Part shown: positions 24,650 through 38,500 of the stretch, piece after piece
Layout of the letters: every line of letters begins with the position of its first letter
Position numbering within the stretch: position 1 is the stretch's first letter
NCBI GenBank assembly: GCA_029204225.1
Contig: CM055097.1
Location: forward strand, 34,410,804-34,474,803
DNA length: 64,000 nt
From: Diphasiastrum complanatum
Taxonomy: Eukaryota; Streptophyta; Lycopodiopsida; Lycopodiales; Lycopodiaceae
Direction of reading: 5' to 3'
The notes under the pieces: model-generated
Told to the model about the DNA's origin: nothing
What the model saw: the letters and a program-made list of their open reading frames with translations, nothing else
Database searches by the model: none
Program-made: the position numbers and the translations under genes

Positions 24650-25660
24650 ATCAATCCAAAGCGCTAAGCATATACCAGCAAACAGCCTCTACCTAAACTC
24701 CACCAAAAAGTAGCTCTGCTACAAGAAAAAATATCGTCACATAAGGTTCAAGATGACGTGAGAGCACAGGAAGAGCTCAAAGTATCACCAACCTTGAGGC
24801 AAAAACCATCGATCAAACCGCTAAAGAGCGAAAATAAAACGCCTTACTTGGAAGAATGAAAAGGTAAACCGCTTGAAACCAAGCATTTAAGCATACAACT
24901 TCCAGTTAGACTCAACCACACACAAAGTAGCTCTGCTTCAACATGATATAGCGTTCCAAGACAAAAAGGACAGCAACAGAAACTCATAGCCTCAATCTTG
25001 ATATTACAACGACGGATCAATACAGCTTTGGGGACAAAATAAAACGCCTTACTTGCAAGCATGAAAAGATGGAACGGATGAGAAAGACAAGGACGTTAGC
25101 CCTAACCGAGCAGCGGCATGTCCATCAAAAACCAAAATCGCTATGGCGAAACCAAACACGACTAAAAAGCTTGCAGAATTTGACATAATATAACGTCCTA
25201 GATAGACAGAAAGGATAAGTTATTCAAGATCACACAAAGAAAACATAATTCCTTTGCTGCTACATAACATAACGTTCTAGACAAAAAGGACAACAAGCTC
25301 AGGATGACAAAAGATCATAAAAGCTCCAAAAACAGTGGATCAAACCGCTAAAGGTACAAAATAAAACGCCTTACTATTACTTGAAAGAATGAAAAGGTGG
25401 GGAAGATCCTTAAGGATGTCAGCCATAACTGAGCAGCAGCAAATCCATCTGTAACCATAAATGGCTATGGCGAATGCAAAAACAGAGACAGAATTTGAGG
25501 TAAAATGAATTGAACAATGGAAATGGATCGATCCATCGCCATACGAAGCACCAGAACAGAGGGCTTCGATCCAAGAAATGCACAGGAAAGAGCTGCCAAC
25601 CATCCATGAAATGTGACGGGTGTGGCGTGTGAAAGCTCATGGAGACCCGTCAAAATGAAA
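24650..25660 (-). promoter_or_regulatory. Upstream region of the trihelix gene, with three dispersed repeats
   Basis: This lies directly 5' of the trihelix start codon, so it should include the leader and promoter. A sequence with AAAATAAAACGCCTTACTTG and a following GAATGAAAAGG occurs at 24811-24864, 25013-25070 and 25337-25398, preceded each time by GGATCAA or GATCAAACCG. A CGTTC(T/C)(T/A)AGACAAAAAGGA word also recurs between them. No TATA box was assigned. Confidence 0.5.
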
Positions 25661-26414
<754 letters not shown>

Positions 26415-26728
26415 TATGATGAGACACCTCCTTTCATGCCCCATGTCATACTCATGCACCCTAAGCCCTTGCTATGAACAACATCATATGTGATAAGATT
26501 GTACCATAAGGTGGTACACAATGGATAATAGCCTATGCCACATGGCATCACATAATTAAAGGTTGCCAAAAATCACAACCCTTCTGGAGTTATGCATATC
26601 CACTGTAAAGGTGATCTATATGGTTTGTAAGTGTCATGCATAAGGTAGTTTCTAATTAATGCCAAAGGAGGAGCCATTTTCGGCCCTCCCAATGACGTCG
26701 ATGTCACCTTTTTTATATGTTTTCTAAT

Positions 26729-28610
<1,882 letters not shown>

Positions 28611-29365
28611 CCAACAATAAAAAACTTTGTGATGATAAGTCCTAAACATACGTAGTTGTGTAAATCCCCATGTTTTATTGAAAATCACCATTAAAGAAGC
28701 TTCAAGCTTGACGAGAGACTCTCTAAGGTCGCCAACAAATCATAGATCTTCAAGCCATAAGTAGTGGGCCTTCTCATATGAGTATTGGTAACAGTCATTC
28801 AAAAACACAAAAGTTTTACTTTGCTAAGGCATGCAAAACCAACATCGTTGCACAATCAATGTTCCAAAACCACCAATTGCAAGTTGCTACAAGTCTCTCA
28901 CTTAGAAGCTCATGGACCCAACCAAGTAGAAGCATCCAATCAAACTCTGGAAGCTTCACCCCCACGCCAAGGATTAGGAAGCATGAAAGTAGAGTGAGAG
29001 CCTGGCAATGAATCAGTCACAAATGTGTAGAGTAAGGAAAGTTTGGCCTCTTCTTATAGAGCCATGAACCACCTATGTACATAAACATGCAAGGTCCTAA
29101 CTATCATGTACATAGATTCCTCCAGAGTAGATTCTCTATGCTTAGATTCTCTATTTATAGAATTGCTATTGATAACTCTACACATGCACCTGTCCTAAAC
29201 CTTGTACTAATTCCATTTAGTGTGTACTGGGCCTCATAAGGATATTAGTTACTTTCGGATCATGTCCAGTATGACATGGAATAACTAATAGCTTGTTTTA
29301 TTGGAGTACTATGTATCCAAGACTAGGAGTATACCGAATCCTATGTACTGGTCATGGACATAACA
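28611..29365 (-). mobile_element. LTR material of Ty1/copia type
   Basis: On the minus strand TGTTATGTCCATGACCAG starts at 29365, four bases after the end of a copia RNase H frame, as expected for a 3' LTR. A TATA-like CTATAAATAGAG lies at 29159-29148. A second LTR-like start, TGTTGGAATTCAGCCC, begins at 28616 and may mark another, older LTR. Exact LTR ends are not resolved. Confidence 0.45.
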
Positions 29366-29368
29366 GTC

Positions 29369-30600
29369 TCAACTAACAAAGAAAGATAAGAAGATTGTGG
29401 AACAAATTGTTTTCTTTATAGCTTGTGAGGCTGCGACATACTCTGATTTTGTAGAAGATAGAGCTATCGAAGATTGCTTGTGACTATTCCAGAAAATGGG
29501 ACCATGGTTGAGGAAGAATGTAAAACTAGAAGTAGATTTACGTGTGTCTATATCTCCTGCCCAACTTGCATCTGTATAACCGTTGAATAAATTGAGTTTG
29601 TCATTGTCGACTGCTCCATAACAAATGCAAAAGTCCATACTAGCTCGAAGATATCTCATGACTATGATAAGAGTCTTCCAATGTGTTATATTAGGGCTAG
29701 TCATAAATTGACTTAGGGAGCTGACTGCAAAAGCTATGTCTGGCCTGGTACAGATCATTGCGTACATAAGAGATCCTATTATCAAATGGTAAGGATACTC
29801 ATGCATTTGCTCCTTCTCTTCAATTGTTCGAGGACACTGGTCCTTTGCAATTAACTAGATTATATCTAACTAACATATTGTAGATGTACCTCTATAGAGT
29901 AATTTAGATCAACTTTCGATTTCTATCTCTATGGATCTGAATACCAAGGGAGAAATGAACTTCATCCAGATCGGTCATGTTGAATTCGGAAGATAGCATT
30001 GATTTGTCTTCTTTTATCACATCGATACTGTTGCCAAAAAGCAATGTGTCGTCCACGTATAAAGTGAGATATGTTGTCTTCAAATCCATTTGATGTATTT
30101 TCAAATTTTGTGCAGCAGCAAATGATAATAAAAGTTGAATAATGAATGCTTGACTACTGGACTGAAGGTTTCAGTGTAATCGACATTGTATACCTGAGAA
30201 AATCCTCTGGCGACAAATCAAGCTTTTCTTCTGTCAATGCTTCTATCTACTTTGTACTTGACTTTGATAATCCATTTGCAATAAACTACATTTCTACTGG
30301 CAAGTTATTCGACAATCGTCCATGTCTGGTTCTTGATAAGAGATGAGTACTCTTTATCCATAGCTTCTTTCTAGAGATCGAAATCGGGCTGACTAAGTGC
30401 CTCTTCGACAGTCGTCGGCTCCTGAACAAGGTAGGCTACAGACTCGTCGATATACTTGATAGGTGGTCTGCTAGTTCTTGATGATCTTCTGGGGACTAGA
30501 GGAAGTTGATCATTTTCATCATACTATAGTTGCTGAATTGCAACATCATCATCTTCAGATTCATCGTTGATATGTTGTTCATCGAAAGTAGATGAGCTTG
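29369..30600 (-). pseudogene. Ty1/copia pol remnant (linker, RT, RNase H)
   Basis: Reading the minus strand: a linker with PRRSSRTSRPPIKYIDESVA (about 30490-30420); RT with KEYSSLIKNQTWTIVE, CKWIIKVKYK, FVARGFSQVYNVDYTETFSP and catalytic LYVDDTLLFG (near 30060); then RNase H with MYAMICTRPDIAFAVSSLSQ, YTDASWAGDIDTRKSTSSF and STKSEYVAASQA (29806-29369). Several stops (including CGA to TGA in the KARLVARG motif) and an internal deletion between the HQMDLKT block and YVDD show that it is dead. Gag, protease and integrase are absent. Confidence 0.85.
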
Positions 30601-30780
30601 GACCTTCAATGGGAATAGTCAATTAAGAAACCTCAAAGTTCAATATGTTGGACAAGTCAGACAAGTTGGCTACATGGGCTTTGCCTTTTCCCTTGAGGTC
30701 GAAGAATTCCATGTGCATACCGATGCATCCAAGTATGCCATTGGTCTTCTTTGAGAAAACCACAAATCACCCAACTTGAC

Positions 30781-31409
30781 TCCACAGTCAATGTAGATGA
30801 TTTTGCATGACAATTACTCACCGTACTTCCATCAACCTCCGTCACCACTAACCCAATCCACGCATCTCCGCCACACAGTATTTCTCCACCTTTTTTACCC
30901 ATCAACCCTCAATCACCTCCACCTGCCTTTCATACATCTCCATCTAACCCTACTCTTGATTTTCTACCATTTAACCTAATGCCATATCCTAACTACACAT
31001 GCACACTCCCTGACATTGGTCCTTGGGAGCATTTACCCCTTGCAGCCCAAAAAGCGGTATGGTTGGTGAATGAGCTTCAATACAATCTATTCGACACCCT
31101 GAGGGGGGACAATATACTATGCAACAATTTAACGATGGTGCTATGGCGGACCTTCAGAAAGAAAAAACAAGGCTGGAAGAGAAAAACAAACAACAACAGT
31201 TGCAGATCCAGAACCTCACAAATTATAATCAACAGTAGCAAATGCTACTCCACCTCTAGAACCAGCTCCAACTGAAGGTATCCAACATGCAGCATACCAT
31301 TGATAACCTCAAAGCCGGAAGGGATGAGGCTGTAGCAGATGCACAAGCCGCACGTTCCGCTATGAAGGAACAGTTGGAATTGGTGGACTTCAACGACTTC
31401 GCACTTTGA
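30781..31409 (+). pseudogene. Unknown Pro-rich/coiled-coil protein fragment with frameshift
   Basis: The plus frame starting near 30811 is proline-rich (NPIHASPPHSISPPFLPINP), then reads CTLPDIGPWEHLPLAAQKAV and LVNELQYNLFDTLRGG. The open frame then moves to another phase within the G-run at 31103-31108. It continues QYTMQQFNDGAMADLQKEKT, a Gln/Lys-rich coiled coil, two in-frame TAG codons (about 31230 and 31251), and VSNMQHTIDNLKAGRDEAV to the TGA at 31407-31409. The pieces read as one protein of about 200 residues. I do not recognise it. A retroelement gag-like protein or a host gene relic are both possible. Confidence 0.4.
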
Positions 31410-31467
31410 AGTTCGAAATCCTAAGTTAGAAGTTCTAGAAATGCTAGAAACAGATTAGTCCCATAAG

Positions 31468-31931
31468 CTAGTAGATACTTATGGAAGACCCTCCTTGCCA
31501 TAAAAGGAGAGGTACTTTCTCATGTTCCAAAGGTACACTAAGCGACAAATCTTCCAAATTTGATAAATCTTCATCAGATCCAACTGTATCACCATGATGT
31601 AAACTTAGTTTTAAATGACTTACATGAAACACTGGGTGCGCAATCAATTTTCCTTGAAGATCGAGTTTATACGCCAAAGAACCAATCATACGTACAGTCC
31701 TGAAATAACAAGTAGCCAGCTTATAATGCTTTCCTGTACGTAATGTCTTAGAATCTTTTGGAATCCTAAGATATACCCAGTTATCAACTTTAAAATCTCT
31801 TGGAGATCTCTTAAGATCGGCATAGTGCTTATTTCTATTTGAGCACTTCGGATACTATCCTGAACCACTTGCAACATCTCTTGCATATCATGCAAAAAAT
31901 CAGCAACCTTATGGACCTTAATAGTCTTCAT
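31468..31931 (-). pseudogene. Ty3/gypsy integrase C-terminal region
   Basis: One frame reads [20 protein letters not shown]. After a frameshift a second frame reads YKLDLQGKLIAHPVFHVSHL. These are the C-terminal DNA-binding/tether parts of a gypsy integrase. The coding stops at 31468 with no chromodomain recognised, and an unrelated plus-strand ORF begins about 60 bp below. Confidence 0.75.
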
Positions 31932-31939
31932 TTCAACAT

Positions 31940-32804
31940 TTACTGGAGATCTAGGTTGAAATCGTACATCAGCATAAAAGGACTGTAACCTGTAGTAGAA
32001 TGTTTTCTGCTATTGTATACAAACTCGACCGATGGGAGATAACCTTCCCAATGAGATTGCTTGTGAGAAACATACGTTCTCAAGATATCTTCCATAGTTT
32101 GATTAGTCCTTTTTGTCTGGCCATCTAATTCAGGATGATCAGAAGAACTTAAACTCAAAAAGTTTCAAGTTTATGGAATACTGCTAACCAAAAGTGACCT
32201 GTGAACTTAGGATCTCTATCACTAACAATGTCACTTGGCAAACCATACAAGCGAAATAATCTCTCAACAAAGACCTGGCCAATTCAAAAGCCTTTATAGT
32301 TGACTTGACTGGCATGAATGTAGGTAACTTAGTTAACTGATCTACTACAACCCAAATAGAATCATTTTCTCGTTGGGTCTTTGGAAGTCCAACTACAAAA
32401 TCCATAGATATGCTCTTCCATTTCTTGTCAGGGATATCTAACGGATGCAACAAACCACCAGCCTTTGCTAGTTGATAGGGCTTGCATTTAACAACATATG
32501 ACTCGACATATGGCTTGAGCGTTGGCCAATAAAATTCTCTTTTAACCAAGTCCAGAGTCCTGTGTATACCGGGATGTCCTACACAGGGTATGTCATGACG
32601 TTCAAACAAAATCTTACGTTTGAGCTCATCATCACCAGGTACACAAACTTTTCCATTCCTTGATAGTAATCCATCTCGAATGGTGAACTGTTCCACAATC
32701 TTCTTATCTTTCTTAGTTAGTTGAGTCCCCTGTGTTTCTAAATCAACATTGTCCACATTTCTTCCGGTTCTTCCAAATGTGACCAAAATGGGAGTCTGAT
32801 TCAT
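31940..32804 (-). pseudogene. Ty3/gypsy integrase core and zinc-binding domain
   Basis: The upper frame (32804-32184) contains [20 protein letters not shown], the HHCC region with GHPGIHRTLDLVKREFYWP and a decayed CxxC (KCKPYQLAKAG), then the catalytic core start [13 protein letters not shown] and WVVVDQLTK. The lower frame (32158-31940) continues LSSSDHPELDGQTKRTNQTM and VEFVYNSRKHSTTGYSPF, including the catalytic-Glu neighbourhood. A frameshift around 32160-32230 separates the two. Confidence 0.85.
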
Positions 32805-32813
32805 ATTTTTCTC

Positions 32814-33320
32814 TCAATGAAAGATATAGATTCGTAGAAATCTGAGTGAATGACAACTCCAACTAAGAGCATCTGCAACTTGATTAGAGATGTCTCTTAT
32901 GTAACAGATTTCGTGATCGAATTCCTGCATCAATTTAGCCCATCGAACTTTTCTCCCCTGAAGATCATGTTGGTTACAAAAGTACTTAAGAGGCTGGTGA
33001 TCTGTATACACTACAAACTTACTATCATACAGGTAGTGTCTCCAGGTTTTAAGTGCATGGATTACAACAAACAATTTCTTTTCTTGTGTAGTATAACGCA
33101 ACTGAGGACCAGTGAGTTTTTTGCTCTCAAACACTAGTGGCCTATCCATTTGTAATAGAACTGCTCCAACTGCAACATCATTTGTGTCCGTTCTCACGAC
33201 GTAAGGTAAATCTGGATTTGCAATTTGTAACATAGGAGCTGAAACAATCACTATTTTAAGTTTCTCAAAACATTGATTCAATTCCTCGTTCCAAACAACA
33301 AGTGGACTAGGTTGATTCAT
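32814..33320 (-). pseudogene. Ty3/gypsy RNase H
   Basis: This 168-codon frame includes SAPMLQIANPDLPYVVRTD, VAVGAVLLQMDRPLVFESKK, LFVVIHALKTWRHYLYDSKF, YTDHQPLKYFCNQHDLQGR and ISNQVADALSW. It degrades the RNA strand of the reverse-transcription intermediate. It directly precedes the integrase in transcript order. Confidence 0.88.
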
Positions 33321-33349
33321 CTTTTTCTCTTTATTAACAAATCCCTTTG

Positions 33350-34191
33350 TCAGATATTAAGAGGTGCTGCTAACTTAGTATAATCCTCAATAAATCTCTT
33401 GAAGAAAAGTGTAAAACCTGAAAATGAATTTACTTGCCTCACAGTTCCTGGAATTGGCCACTCAATCACAATCTTGATCTTATCCTCATCAATCTTGATT
33501 CCATTTACTGTGATCTTATGACCAAGATAAAGTAACTCTTGCTTAAAGAATTCACACTTGGACTCTTTAGCGTAGAGTAACTCTCGACGGAGTTTCATGA
33601 AGACGATTTTTAGTGTTCTACATGTTTCACCAAGGATCTACTGTAAACAAGAATATCGTCTATGAATACAACCACAAACTTTCCCAAATATGGACTAAAT
33701 AAATCGTTCATCATTTGTTGATATGTTGCTGGAGCATTCATTAATCCAAATGGCAACACTAAGAATTCATAATGACCAAATCGAGAACAAAATCCTGTCT
33801 TTTGGACATCTTTTGACTTAATTCTTATTTGATGGTACCCTATTCTGAGATCTATCTTGTGGAATACCGTGCTCCACCCAAGCGATCTACAAGGTCATCC
33901 ATCCTAGGTGATGTATATTTATTTTTAATAGTCACTTTATTAGGCCCCTTGTAATCTACACACATCCGAAAACCTCCATATTTCTTCGCTTTAAGAAGAA
34001 CAGGAGCGCCCCATGGTGATTTACTAGGTTGTATATGTCCCATCCTTAGATAGTTTTCTATTTGATTTGAAATCTCTGTCTCCTCTTTCTGATAAAAGCT
34101 ATAAGGTTGTCTAGAGATAGATTGACTCCCTGGAATTAGCTCAATCTTGTGGTCCCTAAACGGTGGTAAACCATGAGGTAATTCAGATGGA
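33350..34191 (-). pseudogene. Ty3/gypsy reverse transcriptase
   Basis: Fragments in order: [57 protein letters not shown], the catalytic [11 protein letters not shown] (around 33670-33640), then YAKESKCEFFKQELLYLGHK and RFIEDYTKLAAPLNI. It is broken by stops and frame changes near 33600 and 33850. Its upstream part joins the gag-protease half across the nested copia element. Confidence 0.88.
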
Positions 34192-34196
34192 AAAAC

Positions 34197-34878
34197 TGTA
34201 AAAATTACAGCAAATAAGGACCCTAAAACACTTGAAATGATGAGGGAAACAATAGATTATGATTTCATAAGATTAGCACAAGTTGAACCATCAAAATCCA
34301 TCAAAAATCTATGCTTGAACCTCACTAAATGGCCCAAATCCTTGAAGAAGGCTTCACACGTGTGAAAGTACGACCTCCCACAGTCTGAGTACTGTACACC
34401 AGACCTACATTCAATCCTATAATCATTAGTAATCACAAGTACTCAAACAATTATGAACATAGAGAGCAATTGCACCATTATGAGAGAAAAAACATGAAAT
34501 TGCTTGATTGATTTTGGTGAGATATCATCACCTATATATACATGATCCATCACGATTTTGGGCAGGTATGAGTAGCCCTAAACCTATCCCTAATGCTAAT
34601 TTTGATGGATCTTTCATCCCTACCAAGTTAGGGTTGGAATCTTAGAGATCCCTCAACAATGCAGAAATTACCAAAAATAGCTCCTATTTTTTCTCCCTTG
34701 TATCTAAGCATAATTTGGACTCATTCCAAAGGTTCTAACACTTAGGTCTACTTGAGAGAATCCTTATGAATGGAATCCTATGCTATTTGGCACGTGTGAC
34801 AAGCCACATCATGACCATCTAACTATTTACAAGTCATATGACCAAAACTAGTCAAGCTAGAATTGTGAATTTTTAACA
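34197..34878 (-). repeat. 3' LTR of the Ty1/copia element
   Basis: This is 682 bp long. On plus it begins TGTAAAAATTACAGC and ends GAATTTTTAACA. It matches 39668-40349 along its whole length. Confidence 0.95.
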
Positions 34879-34890
34879 CTCCTCCTCACT
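34879..34890 (-). other. Polypurine tract of the Ty1/copia element
   Basis: The minus strand reads AGTGAGGAGGAG immediately before the 3' LTR. It is the expected primer for plus-strand DNA synthesis and lies just after the RNase H stop codon. Confidence 0.85.
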
Positions 34891-34892
34891 AT

Positions 34893-35498
34893 CTAGCTCG
34901 GTTCAATCATTGCTTTACTAATCACTCCAAGTGATGATCTGAACTTCATAAAAGGTGTCTTTTGAAGTGGTTTAGTAAGTAGATCAGCTACACATTCATT
35001 GCTTGGAGCATGCTCCCAAGCAATCTCCTTGGCTTGCACCATTTCTCTCACAAAGTGATGGCATATCTCAATGTGCTTAGATCTTGCATGGAAGATTGGG
35101 TTAGATGCAAGGTGTTGGGTTGATATATTGTCATTGTAGATGATTGGTGCCTCATCTGAATCCATGATCTTTAGTTCCACCAATAATCTCTTGATCCAAA
35201 GTACCTCCTTTGTAGTGGTTGTCAAAGCTTTGTACTCGGCCTCGGTTGAAGATAGAGATATAGTTTCTTGCTTTTTTGAAAGCCATGAAACCACAACTTC
35301 TCCTATGAAAGTTGAATAGGCACTTGTTGATTTCCTATCCCTCTTGTCCCCTGCAAAATCTGAATCACTAAATGCATGAAGGTTAATCACATCTCCTCTA
35401 TATAGAATCCCAAAATCCAATGTACCCGAGATGTATCTTAGAATCCTCTTAGCCTTTTTCCAATGGATATTCAATGGCTTTTGCATGGATTGGCTCAA
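34893..35498 (-). CDS. Ty1/copia pol C-terminus: RNase H (frameshifted from gag-pol)
   Basis: This 201-codon frame carries AKRILRYISGTLDFGILYRG, SDSDFAGDKRDRKSTSAY, LSSTEAEYKALTTTTKEVLW, YNDNISTQHLASNPIFHAR and HVADLLTKPL-like ECVADLLTKPLQKTPF. These are the standard Ty1/copia RNase H blocks. Upstream, the same phase reads FSVCRLSQSM across the end of the 1115-codon frame. A single extra base near 35519 therefore separates two parts of one polyprotein. Confidence 0.93.
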   Translation of the reverse strand: MSQSMQKPLNIHWKKAKRILRYISGTLDFGILYRGDVINLHAFSDSDFAGDKRDRKSTSAYSTFIGEVVVSWLSKKQETISLSSTEAEYKALTTTTKEVLWIKRLLVELKIMDSDEAPIIYNDNISTQHLASNPIFHARSKHIEICHHFVREMVQAKEIAWEHAPSNECVADLLTKPLQKTPFMKFRSSLGVISKAMIEPS

Positions 35499-35508
35499 CC
35501 TACATACA

Positions 35509-38500
35509 CTAAAGGCTAAGATCTGGTCTAGTTATAGTGATCCACATTAAGGAACCTATAAGTTGCCTAAACAAAGTGATGTCCATGAAGGATCTTTCAT
35601 CATCTTCATTTGGCACTTTTACATCTTGCTCCATTGGTGTGTCAACACTTTTGCATACTTCCATCTTAAACTTCTTCAAAAGACTTTGAGCATAGTTTAC
35701 TTGACTTATAAAGATAAAATCAGACCCTCTAAGTACTTCTATGCCTAAGATGAAGTGAAGACACCCTAGATCTACCATCTTGAACTCTAAGGATAGATCT
35801 ATCTTGATTTTTTCAATACCATCAACACTATTTCCACTAATGATGATGTCATCTACATAAATGAGTAAAAGTACAATACCAACATCATCAAACTTAATGT
35901 AAAGAGTGGGATCATATTCACTTTGAACAAAAGAAAGTGAAATAAGATAGCAATGTAGTCTTGAATTCCAAGATCTCGAGGCTTGCTTCAAGCCATAGAT
36001 GCTTCTTTGGAGATGGCATACTTTGTTCTCCATTCCATGCTTGATGAACCCTTGTGGCTGCTCCATATAGATATCCTCTTCCAAAAAACCATTCAAGAAA
36101 GCATTAGAGACATCCATTTGACATAGAATCCATCCAAAATGTGATGCAAGTGCAATGATTAGCCTTATTGTGACCATCTTGGCCACGGGTGCAAAAGTTT
36201 CCTCATAGTCTATCCCTCTCTCTTGAGCATAACCTTTTGCAACTAATCTTGCTTTATGTTTGTTAACACTCCCATTTGCATTCAACTTAAGCTTGAAGAC
36301 CCACTTGCATCCTATTACATTCCTTTGAGGTCTCTCAACAAGCAACCAAGTTTCATTCTCAATCAAGGCATCATACTCATCCAACATAGCTTTATACCAT
36401 TCTTTGGAGTTCAATGCATCTTCAACATTAGATGGTTCTTCAAAACTAGATAAAGCATAAGAAGTGCATGAGATACCCTCAACTTGCTGTCCTTTGCCTT
36501 GATATGTGAGCCTTGATGGCTCCACTTTTGCCCTTGAAGATCTCCTTGGTGTGATAGGTGGGTTTGGTGCTTGCTCCTCCATGAGCTCCTCCTTAAAACC
36601 AAGATCTTGCTCCTCGACCATCTTCTTCTTGATTGTTGGAGCACTTGAGCCTTCTTCAAGCATATGCATATGATGTTCATCAAAGATGACATCCCTTGAA
36701 ACAACAAATTTGTTCAAGGATGGGAGATAGACTTTGTAGCCCTTGCTTGAGCTTGCATATCCAAGCATGATCCCTCTTGTGGAAGATGGATCCTCCTTGG
36801 TTCTTGTTTCCAATGGCACATGCACATAACATATACACCCAAAAACTTTCAAGTGATTAAGATTGGGTTTCTTTCCATACAACATCTCATAAGGAGTTTT
36901 GCCTTCAATTGCTTTGCAAGACAACCTATTCATCAAGTAGTTTGCACATACAAGAGACTCACCCCAAAAGGATTTGGGCAAACAAGCATCTAATCTTAAA
37001 GCCTTAGAACATTCACATAATGTTCTATTCCTTCTTTCAGCAACTCCATTTTGTTGAGGAGTGTAAGGACAAGAAGTCTCTTTCTTGATCCCTTCCTCCT
37101 CACAAAAGGCCTTGAACTCATTGGAGATGAATTCTCCACCATTGTCACTTCTAAGAATCTTGATGCTATGATTACGATGCTTTTCCACAAACAACTTGAA
37201 CTTTACAAAAGTATCAAATACTTGAGACTTGAAGGAAAGTAAGAACACCCAACAATATCTTGAGTAGTCATCAATGAAGGTTAAAAACATGGATGAACCT
37301 CCATTAGATTTGGTGCTAGCAATGTGCACATCTGAGTGTATGAGTTCAAGAGGATGAGATGACTTTGTGATGGAGTTAGGAAACACCTTCTTATGTGCCT
37401 TGGATAAGGCACAAGCTTCACAAACCTTGTCTTCCTTCCCAATAGACCTTGGTAGGCCTAAAGCATACTCCTCCTTGATCATAGCCTCCATGGAACCCGA
37501 GTTGACATGTCCAAGTCTTTTGTGCCATAAAGTAAAAGTAGATATCTTGCTCTTCTCGGCCAACATGACAACATTAGTATCCACAAATGCATCCAACTTA
37601 GAAAGTTTGCCAAGTCTAGTGCCCTTAGCCACTATCTTACCCTTCTTCTTGATGAAACATTCATTTGAAGCAAAGTCAACATTGAAACCATTGTCTACCA
37701 TTTGGCCAACACTTAGTAGATTCTTTGTTATTGTAGGAATGTACAAAACACCTTCTATGTTGATCTTTTTGGAAGATCCTAAGCAAAGGGAAATTCTACC
37801 AACTCCTTCAATCTTACAAGCTTCATCATTTGCTGTATAGATAGACTTTATAGGTCCATCATAAGATAAGAGAGAAGAGAAAAACTCCCTTTTACTAGTC
37901 ATGTGTGAACTAGCACCCGAGTCAATCCACCAAGGATCTTCTCCTTTGAAGCTTGTTGAAGAAAATATGGACATCATGAGAGAGTCCTCATGTGAACTCT
38001 CCTCATCTTTGCTCATGTTGGCTTGGCTTTGATCTTGCTTCCTCTTGAAGCATTCCGAGGCATAATGCCCCATCTTGCTACAATAGTAGCACTTCAGCTT
38101 TGATTTGTCCTTCTTGACTTTGGTGGTTGATGGAGATGCCTTTGAGGGTCCTTCTTGATCCTCAAGCTTTGTAGACTTCTTGAATGTTGATACTTTGCCT
38201 TTGGACTTGCCTTTGCCTTTGGTGAAGAGAGCTTGGTCATCTCCACCTTGGATGGAAAGCCTATCCATCCTCTCTTGCATTTGGCTCCTTCTTGATTCCT
38301 CGGCCATGAGTGTGCCTTGGAGTTCTTCAAGTATGGGTAGCTTACCCATAATTGCATATCCCTGAACCAAATTGTCAAATTCAAAGCTTAGTCCATTCAA
38401 TATGAGTTGAACAAGCTCTTCATCCTTGATAGGATCACCTATAAAGGCTAGCTCTTTGTTCAATTCCTTTACTCTTAGGACAAAAGTATGTGCACTCTCT

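Noticed and set aside
24400-24696. 98-codon plus-strand ORF
   Set aside because: It is the antisense shadow of the trihelix gene and has no domain of its own.
37367-37840. 157-codon plus-strand ORF inside the copia element
   Set aside because: It is the antisense shadow of the integrase/protease coding region.
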